A DNA stretch of 64,000 nucleotides from Pomphorhynchus laevis (lineage: Eukaryota > Acanthocephala > Palaeacanthocephala > Echinorhynchida > Pomphorhynchidae): NCBI GenBank assembly GCA_012934845.2, contig WNNJ02003107.1:47678-111677 (forward strand), in the 5' to 3' direction. A program made the translations under genes and the position numbers. Positions 34,009 to 44,835 of the stretch are shown here, piece by piece (the first letter of the stretch is position 1; every line of letters begins with the position of its first letter). The notes below the pieces were generated by a model. The model made no database searches and was not told where the DNA came from. It saw only the letters and a program-made list of their open reading frames with translations.

Positions 34009-35099
34009 TAATGTTGGCGTTCCTCAAGGTAGTGTCCTATCGCCGTTACTCTTCAGTGTGTATGTAGATAATTTTAGAGTCTGCTGTCAAAATTCATCGT
34101 GCGTTAAATATGCTGATGACTTGATCATTTTAACATGCGAAGATATCATTTAAACTCGAACGTAACAATAGCAAAGGAAATTACTAATGTAGAATTATGG
34201 ACGTCGATGTATAAGCTTATATTGAACACTTCAAAATCCAAGATAATTCATTATCAGCTACGAAATAGTAATCCTAATGGACTGTGTGATTTTGGCATGA
34301 TTAGAATTCGTACTTGCTGTGTATTGGGCGTGTTGTTCGAGTCGAATCTTTCATGGCGTTTCCGTGTAAGTATGATTATGCGTAAGTGTTAAATAAGACT
34401 TTATATGTTGCGAAAGTGTAAGTATTACGGTTGGTCGGCAGATGATCTTCGAATACTATATTACTCATTAATTCGACCTGTAATAGGATATGCATACCCT
34501 GTCTTCTGCGACATAGGTTCATGTCTCTTAGCGCATTTAATTAGTATACAAAAATCAGCTGAGCGTATATGTTGCGCAGATATAGAACCACTTCTATCTC
34601 GCACATGTTTTCAACAAATTTGCTCAAGAACATGACATTCTTAACGCATTGATCTGCAAAGCCGCAGTACAAACAGACACAATGCAAATGCGACGAGGAC
34701 GTAGGTTTGAAGAATTTCTTGCACATACAGTTCACTGTAAAAATAGCTTTTTATTCAGAGCAATACGTCAATTGAACAAAGAAACCAAATAACAAAGGCA
34801 AATCGAAGAAAAAGAAAAACTAAAAATGTAAGGGTGGCACCCTACAGCCAAAAAATATTGTAAGGATGACACCCTACAGCCAAAAATATTGTAAGGGTGG
34901 ATCCCTATAGCATCAGGTAGTAGAAGCTAAGATAGCTGCTTCGAAGTTATTAATAAAGGCATTTTCATTCATTATATGTGTTGTCTAAACATTTGATATG
35001 TTTTTCCAATTTATTGCAATCCACATGTATACACTACATAGATACACTACACCCGCGGCATTGCAGTTAGAATCATTATTAATATTTCTGATTTAATAT

Positions 35100-35775
35100 T
35101 GACATTTAATATTAGAATGTTTAAAAATAAATAATTTTAATTTTTTAGATCATTTCTAATTTCATCTTATATTATTTTTAATCTCATTTTTTGAAATTCA
35201 TATCCAATAAATCTCATATGTTTATGAAATATAGTTTGACTATTATGTTGTATATTATATGTGTTGCTTAAACCTAGTTTTAAACATTTGATGTTTTTCC
35301 AATATACAACTTAGCCTATCATAGTCGTTAATTAATTTTTGATTTATTGAACATATGATATCTTTAGAAAAACTTCTTATATTTACATAAAGATCTTTTA
35401 GCTTATTATCACTAAAAAGTTGTTTTAATATTTCTAATTGTTCATTTATATACATATCTTTTTTAATATTTTTAACTCTATTTTTCCTATTTCTTTTATC
35501 ACCATGACTTCTTGGTTTGCGTTTAACCGGATTATTATAATATAGTTGTATCTCTTAAAAGTTGTTTTAATATTTCTAATTGTTCATTTATATACATATC
35601 TTTTTTAATATTTGTAACTCTATTTTTCTTATTCCTTTTATCACCATGACTTTTCGCCTTGCGTTTAACCGGATTATTATAATATAGTTGTTTATTATGT
35701 ATTATACTACTTCTGCCAATTCCTTGTACCACGTCATTCAATCCTAATGAGTACATGCAATTAATATTTTAATAT
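35100..35775 (-). mobile_element. Penelope-like GIY-YIG 3' part, copy 2
   Basis: Matches copy 1 over the C-terminal basic tail, the 142-bp tandem duplication (both copies present) and the start of YSLGLNDVVQG; it then breaks off into AT-rich sequence. Part of the 3' UTR is rearranged near 35215-35300, where the IGHD-encoding side (CATATGTTTATGAAATATAG) reappears out of order. Confidence 0.6.
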
Positions 35776-36054
35776 TTTTAATACTTTTAATATTTTTGAT
35801 ATTTCTGATGAAATTTGCTTATTTAGTATATTATTATAATCCAAAGCATATTGTTTATTATCCATCGATAAAAAATTTCGCAAATTTAATACAAAAAATA
35901 AAAATTAAAATTAAAGAAATTCAAAAAATAAAAATACTTTAAAGTTAACTATTAGTGTTGTGGTATATAATAAAATGACTCTATATTGAATATTTTATTA
36001 AACTAAGATCTCAAGTAAATTATTGTTCACTGGTTTTTATTTCATTCGATATAG
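35776..36054. other. AT-rich DNA upstream of the phosphatase exon
   Basis: No upstream phosphatase exon could be found here or in the repeats to the left. Confidence 0.5.
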
Positions 36055-36261
36055 ACAATGAAGCTGGGATATAAATATTTTGCAGATGGGAAATTGCTGT
36101 CTATATTCTCTGCTAAAAATTATGGACAGCACGGAGGTAACGATGCCGCGATCCTAAAGATAAGTCGAGATTTGTCATTTGAAATAGATGTGAGTGCTTA
36201 CTAATAGATGCCCCATGAAGTTTTTTGTTTATATTTATAGACGATCCGTTCGAACACATAA
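36055..36261 (+). CDS. PPP-family Ser/Thr phosphatase, last two exons
   Basis: Exon 36055-36189 (TTCGATATAG before, GAT|GTGAGT after; 45 codons, phase 0) encodes KLGYKYFADGKLLSIFSAKN followed by YGQHGGNDAAILKISRDL. It aligns with the C-terminal core of PP1/PP2A catalytic subunits (DGYEFFAxxQLVTLFSAPNY, then C and GNxAAIM). After a 51-bp intron the last exon 36241-36261 adds TIRSNT and TAA. The family dephosphorylates Ser/Thr using a two-metal centre whose ligands lie on exons not found in this window. SAPNYC is changed to SAKNYG, so this is a diverged member. All upstream exons are missing within reach, with repeats on both sides, so the gene is either split by long introns or a truncated relic. 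Confidence 0.6.
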
Positions 36262-36520
36262 TCGGTGAAAACGGAAATTAGCAACTATATCAGAAGTAAG
36301 CCAAATTCAACAAATTGCGAGGGATCTTAATTTAAATTAATATTTATGCTTGTAGTAGTTTATTGCATAGTTTGAACACAATCATTGACAGATCAATGCC
36401 TCTAACATTGCGCTCGGACTAATAAACAATTAAATTCCGGCATTTGACATCTGAGATTAATACATAAGCGCGAAAATCTTATTGTAATATTCTAAGTTTA
36501 AATCATTTCAGATTTTTACA
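36262..36520. other. 3' flank of the phosphatase gene
   Basis: Mixed composition, no element ends. Likely holds the 3' UTR. Confidence 0.4.
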
Positions 36521-36907
36521 GTCTAAATATTTCTGCCATAAGAAAAGCAAATTTCAACAAATTTAACCTCAATACGAAGATTAATATAATTTACTATTTG
36601 TATAAAATACGTAGACTCAGTTATCTGATCTGATTTGTTCTACAGACAAGTTATTATTGACCTGTGAACTTTGTTTTCCCTGTAATATAACCTCTGTCAG
36701 AAATACTAAAATTATGTATTCTGAAAAAAATAAATAAATTTTTTATAATATTTTGTTGATTTGTATATTGCAAATTTAATAATTTAATAATATTTTATTG
36801 ATGTATAATTTTGCATTATAAGAAAAAGAAAAATTTCATTAAACTTGCGTGAAAATTAGCAGATAAAATAATAATGTCGTATTTCCGACAGAGGCCATAT
36901 TACCGAG
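36521..36907. repeat. Permuted duplicate of 29310-29760
   Basis: 36521-36730 matches 29479-29690, and 36740-36907 matches 29310-29479, nearly without change. The two blocks are therefore in swapped order, joined through the shared stretch TTATAATATTTTGTTGATTT. Confidence 0.8.
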
Positions 36908-36944
36908 AAAACAAAGTACACAGGTCAATAATAACTTGTCATTA

Positions 36945-37700
36945 GAACAAATCAGATCAGATAAATGAGTCTACGTATTTTGTATTATTTATAAATTAAA
37001 AGTAATAATAAATAATAAATAATTGACTAGTAATTATTCTATCACAACGATGATTGTGATAATTAAATATTCTTTAGGAACTGTTAATCAGATCAGATAC
37101 CTGAGTATACGTATTTTATATCATTTATAAATTAAAAATAATGATAAATAATAAATAAATAATTGACTAGTAATTATTCTATCACAATGACGATTGTGAT
37201 AATTAAATACTTTTAAGGAACTGTTAAATAGTCAGATCAGATACCTGAGTCTACGTATTTTATATCATTTATAAATTAAAAATAATGATAATTATAGATA
37301 ATAAATAATTGACTAGTAATTATTCAATCACAACGATAATTGTGATAATTAAATACTTTTAAGGAACTGTTAAATAGTCAGATCAGATAACTGAGTCTAC
37401 GTATTTCATGAATAATAAATAATTATATAAGATTTAATTTATATTAAGTTAAAATTTAAATTGTAAATAGTTGTAATGATCCATTATTAGTGTACATAGT
37501 TCTTATACAAAAAAATAAAGTTTATTATCCATTCATAAAAATTTTTCGCTTAATAGTTTAAATAAATTTTTAATAATATTTTGTTGATTTATAAATTGTA
37601 AATTTTATATTTTAAAAATATTTTGTTAAATATTAATATAGATAATTATAAAACAAAGTACAGGCCAATAATAACTTGTCAGTAGGACAAATCAGATCAG
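36945..37700 (+). repeat. TAGACTCAG heads in tandem
   Basis: Heads at about 36955, 37087, 37225 and 37380 (AGATACCTGAGTCTACGTAT and variants), spaced 130-155 bp. Each of the first three is followed by AATTGACTAGTAATTATTC and TAAGGAACTGTTAA. A fuller but shortened unit follows to about 37700. Confidence 0.85.
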
Positions 37701-37754
37701 ATCAGCCTACATTTGAACGCCTAAGGATAGTAATGTTTAAATTTGAACACTTAA

Positions 37755-38045
37755 CATTTAAAGGGTCTTGGTAACTGGCAATACTTTTGGATTTAAATTT
37801 ATTCAGAATACTTGATACCCGTATAACTAGCGATACGAAAGTTATAGGTACGTATAACTTTCGTATCGCTAAATAACTTTCGTATATAACTTTCGTATAC
37901 TTTTGGATTTAAATTTATTCAGAATACTTGATACCCGTATAACTAGCGATACGAAAGTTAAAGGGTCTTGGTAACTGGCAATACTTTTGGATTTAAATTT
38001 ATTCAGAATACTTGATACCCGTATAACTAGCGATACGAAAGTTGA
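37755..38045. repeat. Direct and inverted repeats, TAACTTTCGTATCGCT type
   Basis: The block AAAGGGTCTTGGTAACTGGC ... GCGATACGAAAGTT occurs at 37757-37833 and 37961-38042, with a third lacking its start at 37891-37960. Between them lie inverted copies of AGCGATACGAAAGTTATA. Looks like slippage or gene-conversion tracts. Confidence 0.8.
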
Positions 38046-38094
38046 AATATGCTCTTGTATTTATATTTCCACAATTCGAAAAAATAAAAGTTTC

Positions 38095-38880
38095 GTTGTT
38101 CAACTTCAACACATTTTTTGTTCAACTGCAATATATTTGTTGTTCAACTCCAACATATTTGTTGTTCAACTGCAATTTATTTGGTGTTAACTGCAATATT
38201 TGTTGTTTAAGTGCAATATATGTATTGTTTAATTCCAATATATTTGTTGTTCAGCTGCAATATATTTATTGTTTAAGTGCAATTTATTTGCTGTTCATAT
38301 GTAATATATGTGTTGTTCAACTTGAACACATTTGTTGTTTAACTGCAATATTTGTTGTTCAACTCCAGCATATTTGTTGTTCAGCTGCAATATTTGTTCG
38401 GTAATATTCAACTGCAATATTCATATCGGTTTTGTTTCTCCAGACTACCATCATAAGAGAATTGGTAGCGGGCGCATGCAGCTCGAATTTTTGCAGATAG
38501 AGAGGGATGAGAGGGCGTACTCTGATTCTACTGAGGCACTCGAAGCGCAATTTTAGGAAAGCTGTGTAGACTCCACCACACCGACTCGTTCGAGGGTCGC
38601 TCCACGACTGCGTCAATAAGCTGAGAAAACTTCGCGGCAACGGCTGGTCGAGCGCCGCGCGGAATACGACAATGACACGAAAATTCCCAGATAAAAGTTT
38701 AGTGCAGAAAGAGCGCTCGGAGTGTTCGCTGGTGGCCACGGCAGGCTCACGGATAGATCTGAACAGGTTGATGCTGTCTGGAATATTGGCATGCGGAAGT
38801 CCAGAACCGCGGCAATATTTGTTGTTCAACTCCAACATATTTGTTGTTCAACTGCAATATTTGTTGTTCAAGTGCATGTG
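38095..38880. repeat. TTTGTTGTTCAACTGCAATA minisatellite around a GC-rich insert
   Basis: About 14 degenerate 20-24 bp units at 38095-38410 and three more at 38815-38880, interrupted by 38440-38812. The frames crossing the array are by-products. Confidence 0.85.
38440..38812. other. GC-rich island inside the minisatellite
   Basis: About 370 bp with GC near 50 percent, against about 25 percent around it. A minus-strand frame is open throughout (SGLPHANIPDSINLFRSIRE and onward) and a plus-strand frame from 38672 (MTRKFPDKSLVQKERSECSL, then VATAGSRIDLNRLML) is also open. I recognise neither. The insert could be a captured cDNA, a foreign fragment or an RNA gene. Its ends are flush with minisatellite units. 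Confidence 0.5.
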
Positions 38881-38884
38881 TCTT

Positions 38885-39235
38885 ACGGGAAAAATAGAAA
38901 TTTATTGATGGTTCAATACTTTATTTAAAGTAAAACCTTTTAACAATTTGTATGGTTCAGTTGTAAATACAAATAAAATTTGTTCCCAGTATGTGTTGTT
39001 CAATGTTGCGTCAAGTTGATTACTTCTTGTGTGTTTTCATCAGCTAAATTTGATATAACATATTAAGAATTAAAATATTCATATTGAAATCTTAATTTTA
39101 ATTTATACAGTTCGTCAATACCTCCCCTATTTATCTCTTGTCTTAAAGAGAACATTAAGAAATTATTTTTGGATGCGATTTAAAATTAATTGTGTATAAA
39201 AAATAAACAGTTACATTATTAAATTTTAAACTGAA
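38885..39235. other. AT-rich DNA, nothing recognised
   Basis: No exon or repeat end identified. Confidence 0.5.
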
Positions 39236-39239
39236 ATGT

Positions 39240-39965
39240 CACAGAAAATATATAATAGTATATTTTCTATTGTTATTATTAACATTTATTGTACGATTTT
39301 AGTATTTTGTATTACAATAACTGTCTATTATACAACTTAGCCTATCATAGTCGTTAATAAATTTTTGATTTATTGAACAAATGATATCTTTAGAAAAACT
39401 TCATATATTTACATAAAGATCTTTTAGCTTATTATCACTTAAAAGTTGTTTTAATATTTCTAATTGTTCATTTATATACATATCTTTTTTAATATTTTTA
39501 ACTCTATTTTTCCTATTTCTTTTATCACCATGACTTCTTGGTTTGCGTTTAACCGGATTATTATAATATAGTTGTATCTCTTAAAAGTTGTTTTAATATT
39601 TCTAATTGTTCATTTATATACATATCTTTTTTAATATTTTTAACTCTATTTTTCCTATTCCTTTTATCACCATGACTTCTTGGTTTGCGTTTAACCGGAT
39701 TATTATAATATAGTTGTTTATTATGTATTATACTACTTCTGCCAATTCCTTGTACCACGTCATTCAATCCTAATGGATACATGGAATTAAGCGTTTTAAT
39801 CCAAAAATCTTCTTTTTCTAATAGTTTTTGATCTAATATTGATATGCTTTCTTCGATAATATGTTCTAAAATAAATAATTTACAGTTTTTAATATCATGT
39901 CCTATTAATCTCATATGTTTATAAAATATAGTTTGACTATTATATTGATTTTACTATTATAATTT
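39240..39965 (-). mobile_element. Penelope-like GIY-YIG 3' part, copy 3 (longest frame)
   Basis: The minus frame 39914-39561 runs from MRLIGHDIKNCKLFILEHII through EKEDFWIKTLN and PLGLNDVVQG to the basic tail, with upstream in-frame codons SQTIFYKH. The same 142-bp tandem duplication as copies 1 and 2 shifts the frame at the tail. The 3' end (CAATAAATGTTAATAATAAC) matches copy 1. RT is absent. Confidence 0.6.
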
Positions 39966-39969
39966 TACG

Positions 39970-40390
39970 ATGCATATTATATGTGTTGCCTAAACTTAGA
40001 TTTTAACATTTGATAAGTTTTGCCTATATATTAAAAAACGGTGAACCAATGTTTCGTCGTGTGTATATTACAGGTGAATATCTAAGGTGTTACATTTGCA
40101 AGTCAAAAGAATAACACTTTAAAAGGATTATTGCAATAGTCGAAAATTTGTATACAATAATTTCTTATTTTATTATTCCTATCGATGTTTAAACACCATT
40201 ATGTTAAAACGCCTATTATTATGTATATTATATGTGCTGCATATATGACATTAGATGTAGTTTAACATTAGCATTTAGTTTTTATCAATTACTATTTGTA
40301 CTCTACCCTAATTTGTTTAATATTTGATATAAATAAGTTAGTAAGTATTGAATATGTTTTGCATCTGCTGGCATAGCAAACTCTATCTTA
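39970..40390. other. AT-rich DNA between repeats
   Basis: Includes TTATATGTGTTGCCTAAAC, shared with the flanks of the Penelope-like copies at 35260, so part belongs to that element's surroundings. Confidence 0.4.
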
Positions 40391-40394
40391 TTCG

Positions 40395-41045
40395 AATCAG
40401 ATCAGATAAATGAGTATACGTATTTTATACGATATATACTTATAAATAAAGATAAATAATAAATAATTATATAAGAATTTCTAAAATGAGAGTGATACCA
40501 TTCCGCGTAAATTATGTTAGCAATCTTTTAAGTCAGACGCGAAAGAACGACGATAACAGTATTTGATACTGTTTCGTCATCACAATGATTCATCAGAGCC
40601 AGATCCCTCCCACTGCTGGATGCAGTGAGGACTATCAGACGGCAAGAAACGGATCATGTGTATGAGGTACTAGAACACCTATAGTAATGTCATGGAGTGC
40701 TAAACCAGCACTACGGCTTCACAAAATAGGATCATTAGCAAAAGCACTGGCAAATGCCAGCGCAGGTATTTTTTAAATCGGCTAACTTCTTTTATGAATT
40801 TCTTAAACGAGAGCGATACCATTCCGCGTGAATTATGTCAACAATCTTTTAAGCCAGATGGGAAATAATGACGATAACATTATTTGATACCGCTTCGTCC
40901 TCACAATGAATCATCATTGCAAGATACCTCCCACTACTGGATGCAGAGGAGGACTAGCAGACGGCAAGAAACAAATCATGTGTATGAGGTACTAGAACAC
41001 CTCTAGTAATGTCATAGAACCAGCACTTACGATTACTACATAGAG
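40395..41045 (+). repeat. TAGACTCAG head followed by two half foldback elements
   Basis: Head at 40397 (CAGATAAATGAGTATACGTA). At 40490 and 40805 begin two direct copies of the right arm of the 48-329 foldback (GAGTGATACCATTCCGCGT ... CCTCCCACTGCTGGATGCAG), each followed by GACGGCAAGAAAC and TGTGTATGAGGTACTAGAAC, which matches the reverse complement of the window's first 45 bases. Confidence 0.75.
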
Positions 41046-41049
41046 AATA

Positions 41050-41690
41050 CTCTTAGGATTTAGAGGGAATATTTAAAACCAGCAATATAAATATATATTT
41101 TGGAATAAACAAGTATATAATTGAATGTGTTGTACTGTAGCATTTTCCATTTTAAGACTTAAACGAAAACCACAAATATAAATATTTAAAATAAATATAT
41201 TTATATTTCTTTAAGTCCTCAAATGTATTTGAATTAATAATTGATAATAAGTACAGATGTATTTAATTTATGTATATTTAATTTTATATAAAAATAAATT
41301 TTAGTGGCTGGTAAATATTTATTTATATATTTAATTATATTCAAAAATTTATAACATGAAATGCAGTTTAGACATTATATCTGATTAGACTATTATAAAA
41401 TGCGTTGACTTGTGTCAATACATTTTGCGCTTTGGAGAGAAATCAGAACGAAACATCATATTACAAAATGGTATATGAAATGATAGTTTGTTTACTGATA
41501 TTGCAGCGAAAAAGTCAAAATATTTATATTTACTTGAACTTTCTAAATACACTAATTTGCAACGATAAATTTTATTAATTAGATTAAATAATGATTAATA
41601 TTATTAAATATATATTAATACTTTATAATTATTAATTAATTGTTTTATAATAATTACTTGTTAAATAATAATTGAATGACAATTAAATTT
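41050..41690. other. AT-rich DNA, nothing recognised
   Basis: No supported feature before the exon at 41697. Confidence 0.5.
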
Positions 41691-41696
41691 TTATAC

Positions 41697-41821
41697 CTCT
41701 GCAAATAAGTTCAATTACTGGTTTATTTTTAAACCGCAGTTCTATGAGTTCTTCTACAACATCTTCGTGACACCAAAAATATTTATGTAATTTTGTGTTA
41801 AGGTAATCATACAATATAGTC
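41697..41821 (-). CDS. Internal exon of an unidentified gene
   Basis: On the minus strand TTTATATTTTAG precedes and TGCAGAG|GTATAAA follows 125 nt (phase 1 in, phase 1 out). Only one frame is open: TILYDYLNTKLHKYFWCHED, then VVEELIELRFKNKPVIELIC and R. Both splice sites are strong and the frame choice is unique. The peptide is amphipathic and charged, perhaps helical repeats. I cannot name it, and no partner exon is placed with certainty. Confidence 0.5.
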
Positions 41822-41936
41822 CTAAAATATAAAGGGATATTAATGTTATTTAATACTCAAGAAATAATTTAATTGAATTTAAATTAAGTGACACTGTCTA
41901 AGTAACACTTAGTTACTGTCTGCTGAAAGATTAGGG

Positions 41937-42140
41937 ATGGAACATAAATTATATCGGTCTTTCAATAATTCTAGCTTAGCTACAACATCATATATACTTT
42001 TAATTTCGGAACAGGATCGACCAAATAAATTTATGATCCTTTATATTTCACTAGCTATTACAAGCATCGCAAAACATACAATTATTTATTATTTACGAAA
42101 AAAATTTGATGCTAACAGAAAGTCACTATTTAATTCATAG
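41937..42140 (+). CDS. Unidentified 67-codon ORF
   Basis: ATG to TAG (MEHKLYRSFNNSSLATTSYI, then LLISEQDRPNKFMILYISLA). Contains a hydrophobic stretch and a basic C-terminus. It could be an exon of a membrane receptor, but there is no family signature. Might be chance. Confidence 0.2.
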   Translation: MEHKLYRSFNNSSLATTSYILLISEQDRPNKFMILYISLAITSIAKHTIIYYLRKKFDANRKSLFNS

Positions 42141-42207
42141 TTCGTTGATTATGTTCAAATAAAATAGAAAAGAATGAAATAATTTTTTTTATTTTTCTTA
42201 ACAGTGA

Positions 42208-42522
42208 TACGGAAGAATTCCATGTTATTAATATATTGTTTACCATTTTTTATCAAGATTTGCTTGAGTGTCAAAGTTAATTTTCTTGAAATTGATTGGC
42301 ATTATAAAATACACGAGAAGATTTATTGTTGAAAAAAGTGTGCAAGATTTTAATGATAGCGTCTTTATCAACAAAGAAATTATACTTAATTTATACTTAT
42401 CACTGATACGGAAGAATTCAATATTAATATTTTGTTTAGTAGCTAGATGGCAAAGGCTTTATCCTATCCTTACGACTGATATTTGTCATACAAAATTTCT
42501 TAAACAAACATTATTTTTCTAA
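42208..42522 (+). CDS. Unidentified ORFs with an internal duplication
   Basis: The frame 42268-42522 has 84 codons including LIRKNSILIFCLVARWQRLY. Just upstream, after a TTTCTTAACAG acceptor, ATACGGAAGAATTCCATGTT translates as IRKNSMLLIYCL in another frame, a near copy of IRKNSILIFCL. The duplicated segment suggests tandem exons of one membrane-protein gene. Function unknown. Confidence 0.25.
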
Positions 42523-42529
42523 ATATTTG

Positions 42530-43405
42530 AACATTGTGGCACATTGATGTTTTTATTCAAACGATCAACAATAAAGTGGTCAAGTACATATTAAAATGCT
42601 TAGGTCTACTATACTTTAAATTTTATCTAAATACTGGTTGAAATAAAATATAATAATGTGTGATTAATTATAAACACCCTTTTAATACTAATTATTATAA
42701 GATGAAATGAACATGTTTGGGAAATAGTGAGCAACAATTCGGTGAAATTATATGAATAACATAACAAGATGTGCGATGGTAGTGACAAGCTGTGTGGCAA
42801 TCTTAACAAAACCAAATATCATGAGTTAATGCGTTCTTGTAGTGTTTAAAAAACGTAAGGTATAACGGTGTACAAAATTAAAAAATATTTAATTAAATTT
42901 TAGTTATTAAAAATTAAAAAATCTTCTGTCATTTAAACATAAAACGTAGATATATCACTGCTAAAATTCAAGAGAAATATTAATTATTAAAGTAAAAATA
43001 TTTAAAGTAAAACCAATTATACTACAATACCACAAAACATCTACCAACTAGCTACTAAATTCAAATTTTTAACACAAAATACTTTTTTATTATTCTCGTG
43101 TTATAAATAACAATGTGTTCTATTATGTAACAAAAAGTCTTTAATGCGAAATAACATTTACATAAAAAGTCTCTTCTAATGCGATCGTCATCCAGCATTA
43201 AAATGATCGAAACGTAAAACGTAGGTATTGCATCAGTAGCTGATGAGGTATACCAATATTAAATAATTACTTTTAAGTATTTAATAATTAATTACTTTAA
43301 TTATTCATTCCAAATTTTAAAAAGTCGATATAAAAATATTTTATTGAAATTTTGATCTAATACCTTAGTTTTACAGTTCGGTCATTTTAATGTTTGCTAT
43401 TATCC
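42530..43405. other. AT-rich DNA, no supported feature
   Basis: A GC-richer patch at 42690-42800 is open on the minus strand (IATQLVTTIAHLVMLFI) without good splice sites. ATGATCGAAACGTAAAACG near 43203 echoes hammerhead right-hand cores but has no left half. Confidence 0.35.
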
Positions 43406-43409
43406 ATTG

Positions 43410-43540
43410 GACTCATTTGCTTTATTGACAATTGGATTGAATGAAATACAATTCATCTAACATTTTGCAAATTTGATTGAAATCATTTTTGATTTCAAAT
43501 TAACTCAGCTGTGGTAGATCAATGTAAATCTTATTTTTTA
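43410..43540 (-). pseudogene. Gene-segment repeat related to 11.8 kb
   Basis: The minus strand is open for FEIKNDFNQICKMLDELYF, then IQSNCQ and a stop, but has no usable acceptor in phase. The copy at 11815-11945 is more decayed. Confidence 0.35.
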
Positions 43541-43720
43541 GCTTTAATACAAAGTTAAATTTTTTAGTTTTAATATTACGATCTAAGCTCGGGATCATTT
43601 TGGACAATCTGTTACAACAATAAGATATAATAACTCAGGTATAGTCACTCAAAAATAAAAAATGGCATAATAATTTTAACTTAAAAAAATTATTTTCAAA
43701 AGTTAAATTTTTTTATTCTG
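43541..43720. other. Short AT-rich spacer
   Basis: Nothing recognised. Confidence 0.5.
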
Positions 43721-43900
43721 TTAGATGTGTATTTCTTTTAAAATGATCAATCTTTCTGTGCTATCAATTTCGTATCTTATATCTAACCGATAGATGGGTA
43801 AATTTCCTAAAAAACACATATCGACGTGATTTATATGTGTTTCGGAAACTTCTTGATTCAAGACTGCGAGCAGGTACGCTTGGAAGGATAGCTCTAAACT
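43721..43900 (-). CDS. Terminal exon, unidentified protein
   Basis: After TTATTTCCCAAGTAG the minus frame is open for 59 codons to TAA: SLELSFQAYLLAVLNQEVSE, THINHVDMCFLGNLPIYRLD, IRYEIDSTERLIILKEIHI. Amino-acid composition is balanced and the GC content is higher than around it. I do not recognise the family. The exon 41697-41821 lies downstream on the same strand but belongs to another gene if the stop is real. Confidence 0.4.
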   Translation of the reverse strand, partial: SLELSFQAYLLAVLNQEVSETHINHVDMCFLGNLPIYRLDIRYEIDSTERLIILKEIHI

Positions 43901-43904
43901 CTAC

Positions 43905-44835
43905 TTGGGAAATAAGCAATCAATGCCGTCACTTATGTGATGTAATGTCGATACCTTTGCTCTTTAATTATAATATTAGATATAATCTGAAATAAGCGCT
44001 CAACAGAAACATAAAACAATTTCAACTTTATTTCAAATATATTCTAATTAGATAGTACTTTAGTTACAAAGGTCAGTACTTACAGGTTATGGTGGTTATT
44101 TGCGAAAATGAATTTAGTTGAGTACACATCTTCTCTGCTAAATAGTAAAATATATAGATTATTTCTAAATGTTTATCAACAAATTTGTTTCAAACTATCC
44201 CTAAATAATATATATAAATTTATATTATATATAAAGTTATTAGATCAGTATCACCAGCTTATATTTAACAACCTAAGTCTTAGCCAGTATTTTTAGTATT
44301 TCTAAACTGAAAATTGAAACGTTTCAATAAAATAGCTGTATTTTGCTGATATTTTCAATTATATATAAGCGAATTGCATCCGTTAAGTGCTCTTTATAAC
44401 TTAAAAATCATTTAAATATTATACACGTGTTTATAGGCATGTACATTGATTTCAATAAGGTTTTATAATTACAATCAAGTTACTTCACTTGATTAACGCT
44501 ATTCACTTTTACTTTAAAAGATAAAAATTGATTTTCTAATAAACTTTTATAAAAAAGTAATTATTAAAATTTAAAAATTAATTTAAATGAATTTATAATA
44601 TTTTAAAATAGCTCTTACTGATATTTTAAAATAGCTTTATGATATTCAATATCTTTTAATAGCTAAACCTAAATGTACATTTACGTATGCAAATTGTTCA
44701 AAATGTGTGGAAGCTACTATTAATATGTTTGAAGATTTAAACATATTTTGCTATTTTACTCTTAATTTATGTTTCAATCAAAAATACAAAATCAAATCTG
44801 GTATATAACTTTTAGATATATGTGAAAACTAATAA
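43905..44835. other. AT-rich DNA, nothing recognised
   Basis: The 62-codon frame at 44108-44296 is low-complexity and unsupported. Confidence 0.4.

Larger units (their letters stand above)
30600..34975 (+). mobile_element. LINE A (jockey/CR1-like), interrupted by LINE B
   Basis: Left part 30600-31250: RT motifs KVVLIPKNGKPLSADDYRPI, NQFAFRPCGSTTKAV and LSRAFDTVNHTLLLTKL. Right part 34008-34975: GVPQGSVLSPLLFSVYVDNF, VKYADDLIIL, LGVLFESNLSWRF, then a 3' UTR with about three copies of a 32-bp repeat (GTAAGGGTGGCACCCTACAG) and an end near TAAAGGCATTTTCATTCATT. The halves meet in the expected order at QLGHT/NVGVPQGS once 31251-34007 is removed. EN is missing and several frame breaks and stops are present, so it is inactive. 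The 5' side ends against the Penelope-like copy. Confidence 0.8.

Noticed and set aside
38359-38838. 159-codon minus-strand ORF as a gene
   Set aside because: Both ends are minisatellite in translation; only the GC-rich middle deserves attention, and a plus-strand frame is equally open there.
43195-43260. Hammerhead ribozyme (GATCGAAACG followed later by CTGATGAG)
   Set aside because: The two core boxes are in the wrong order and are not joined by a stem II.
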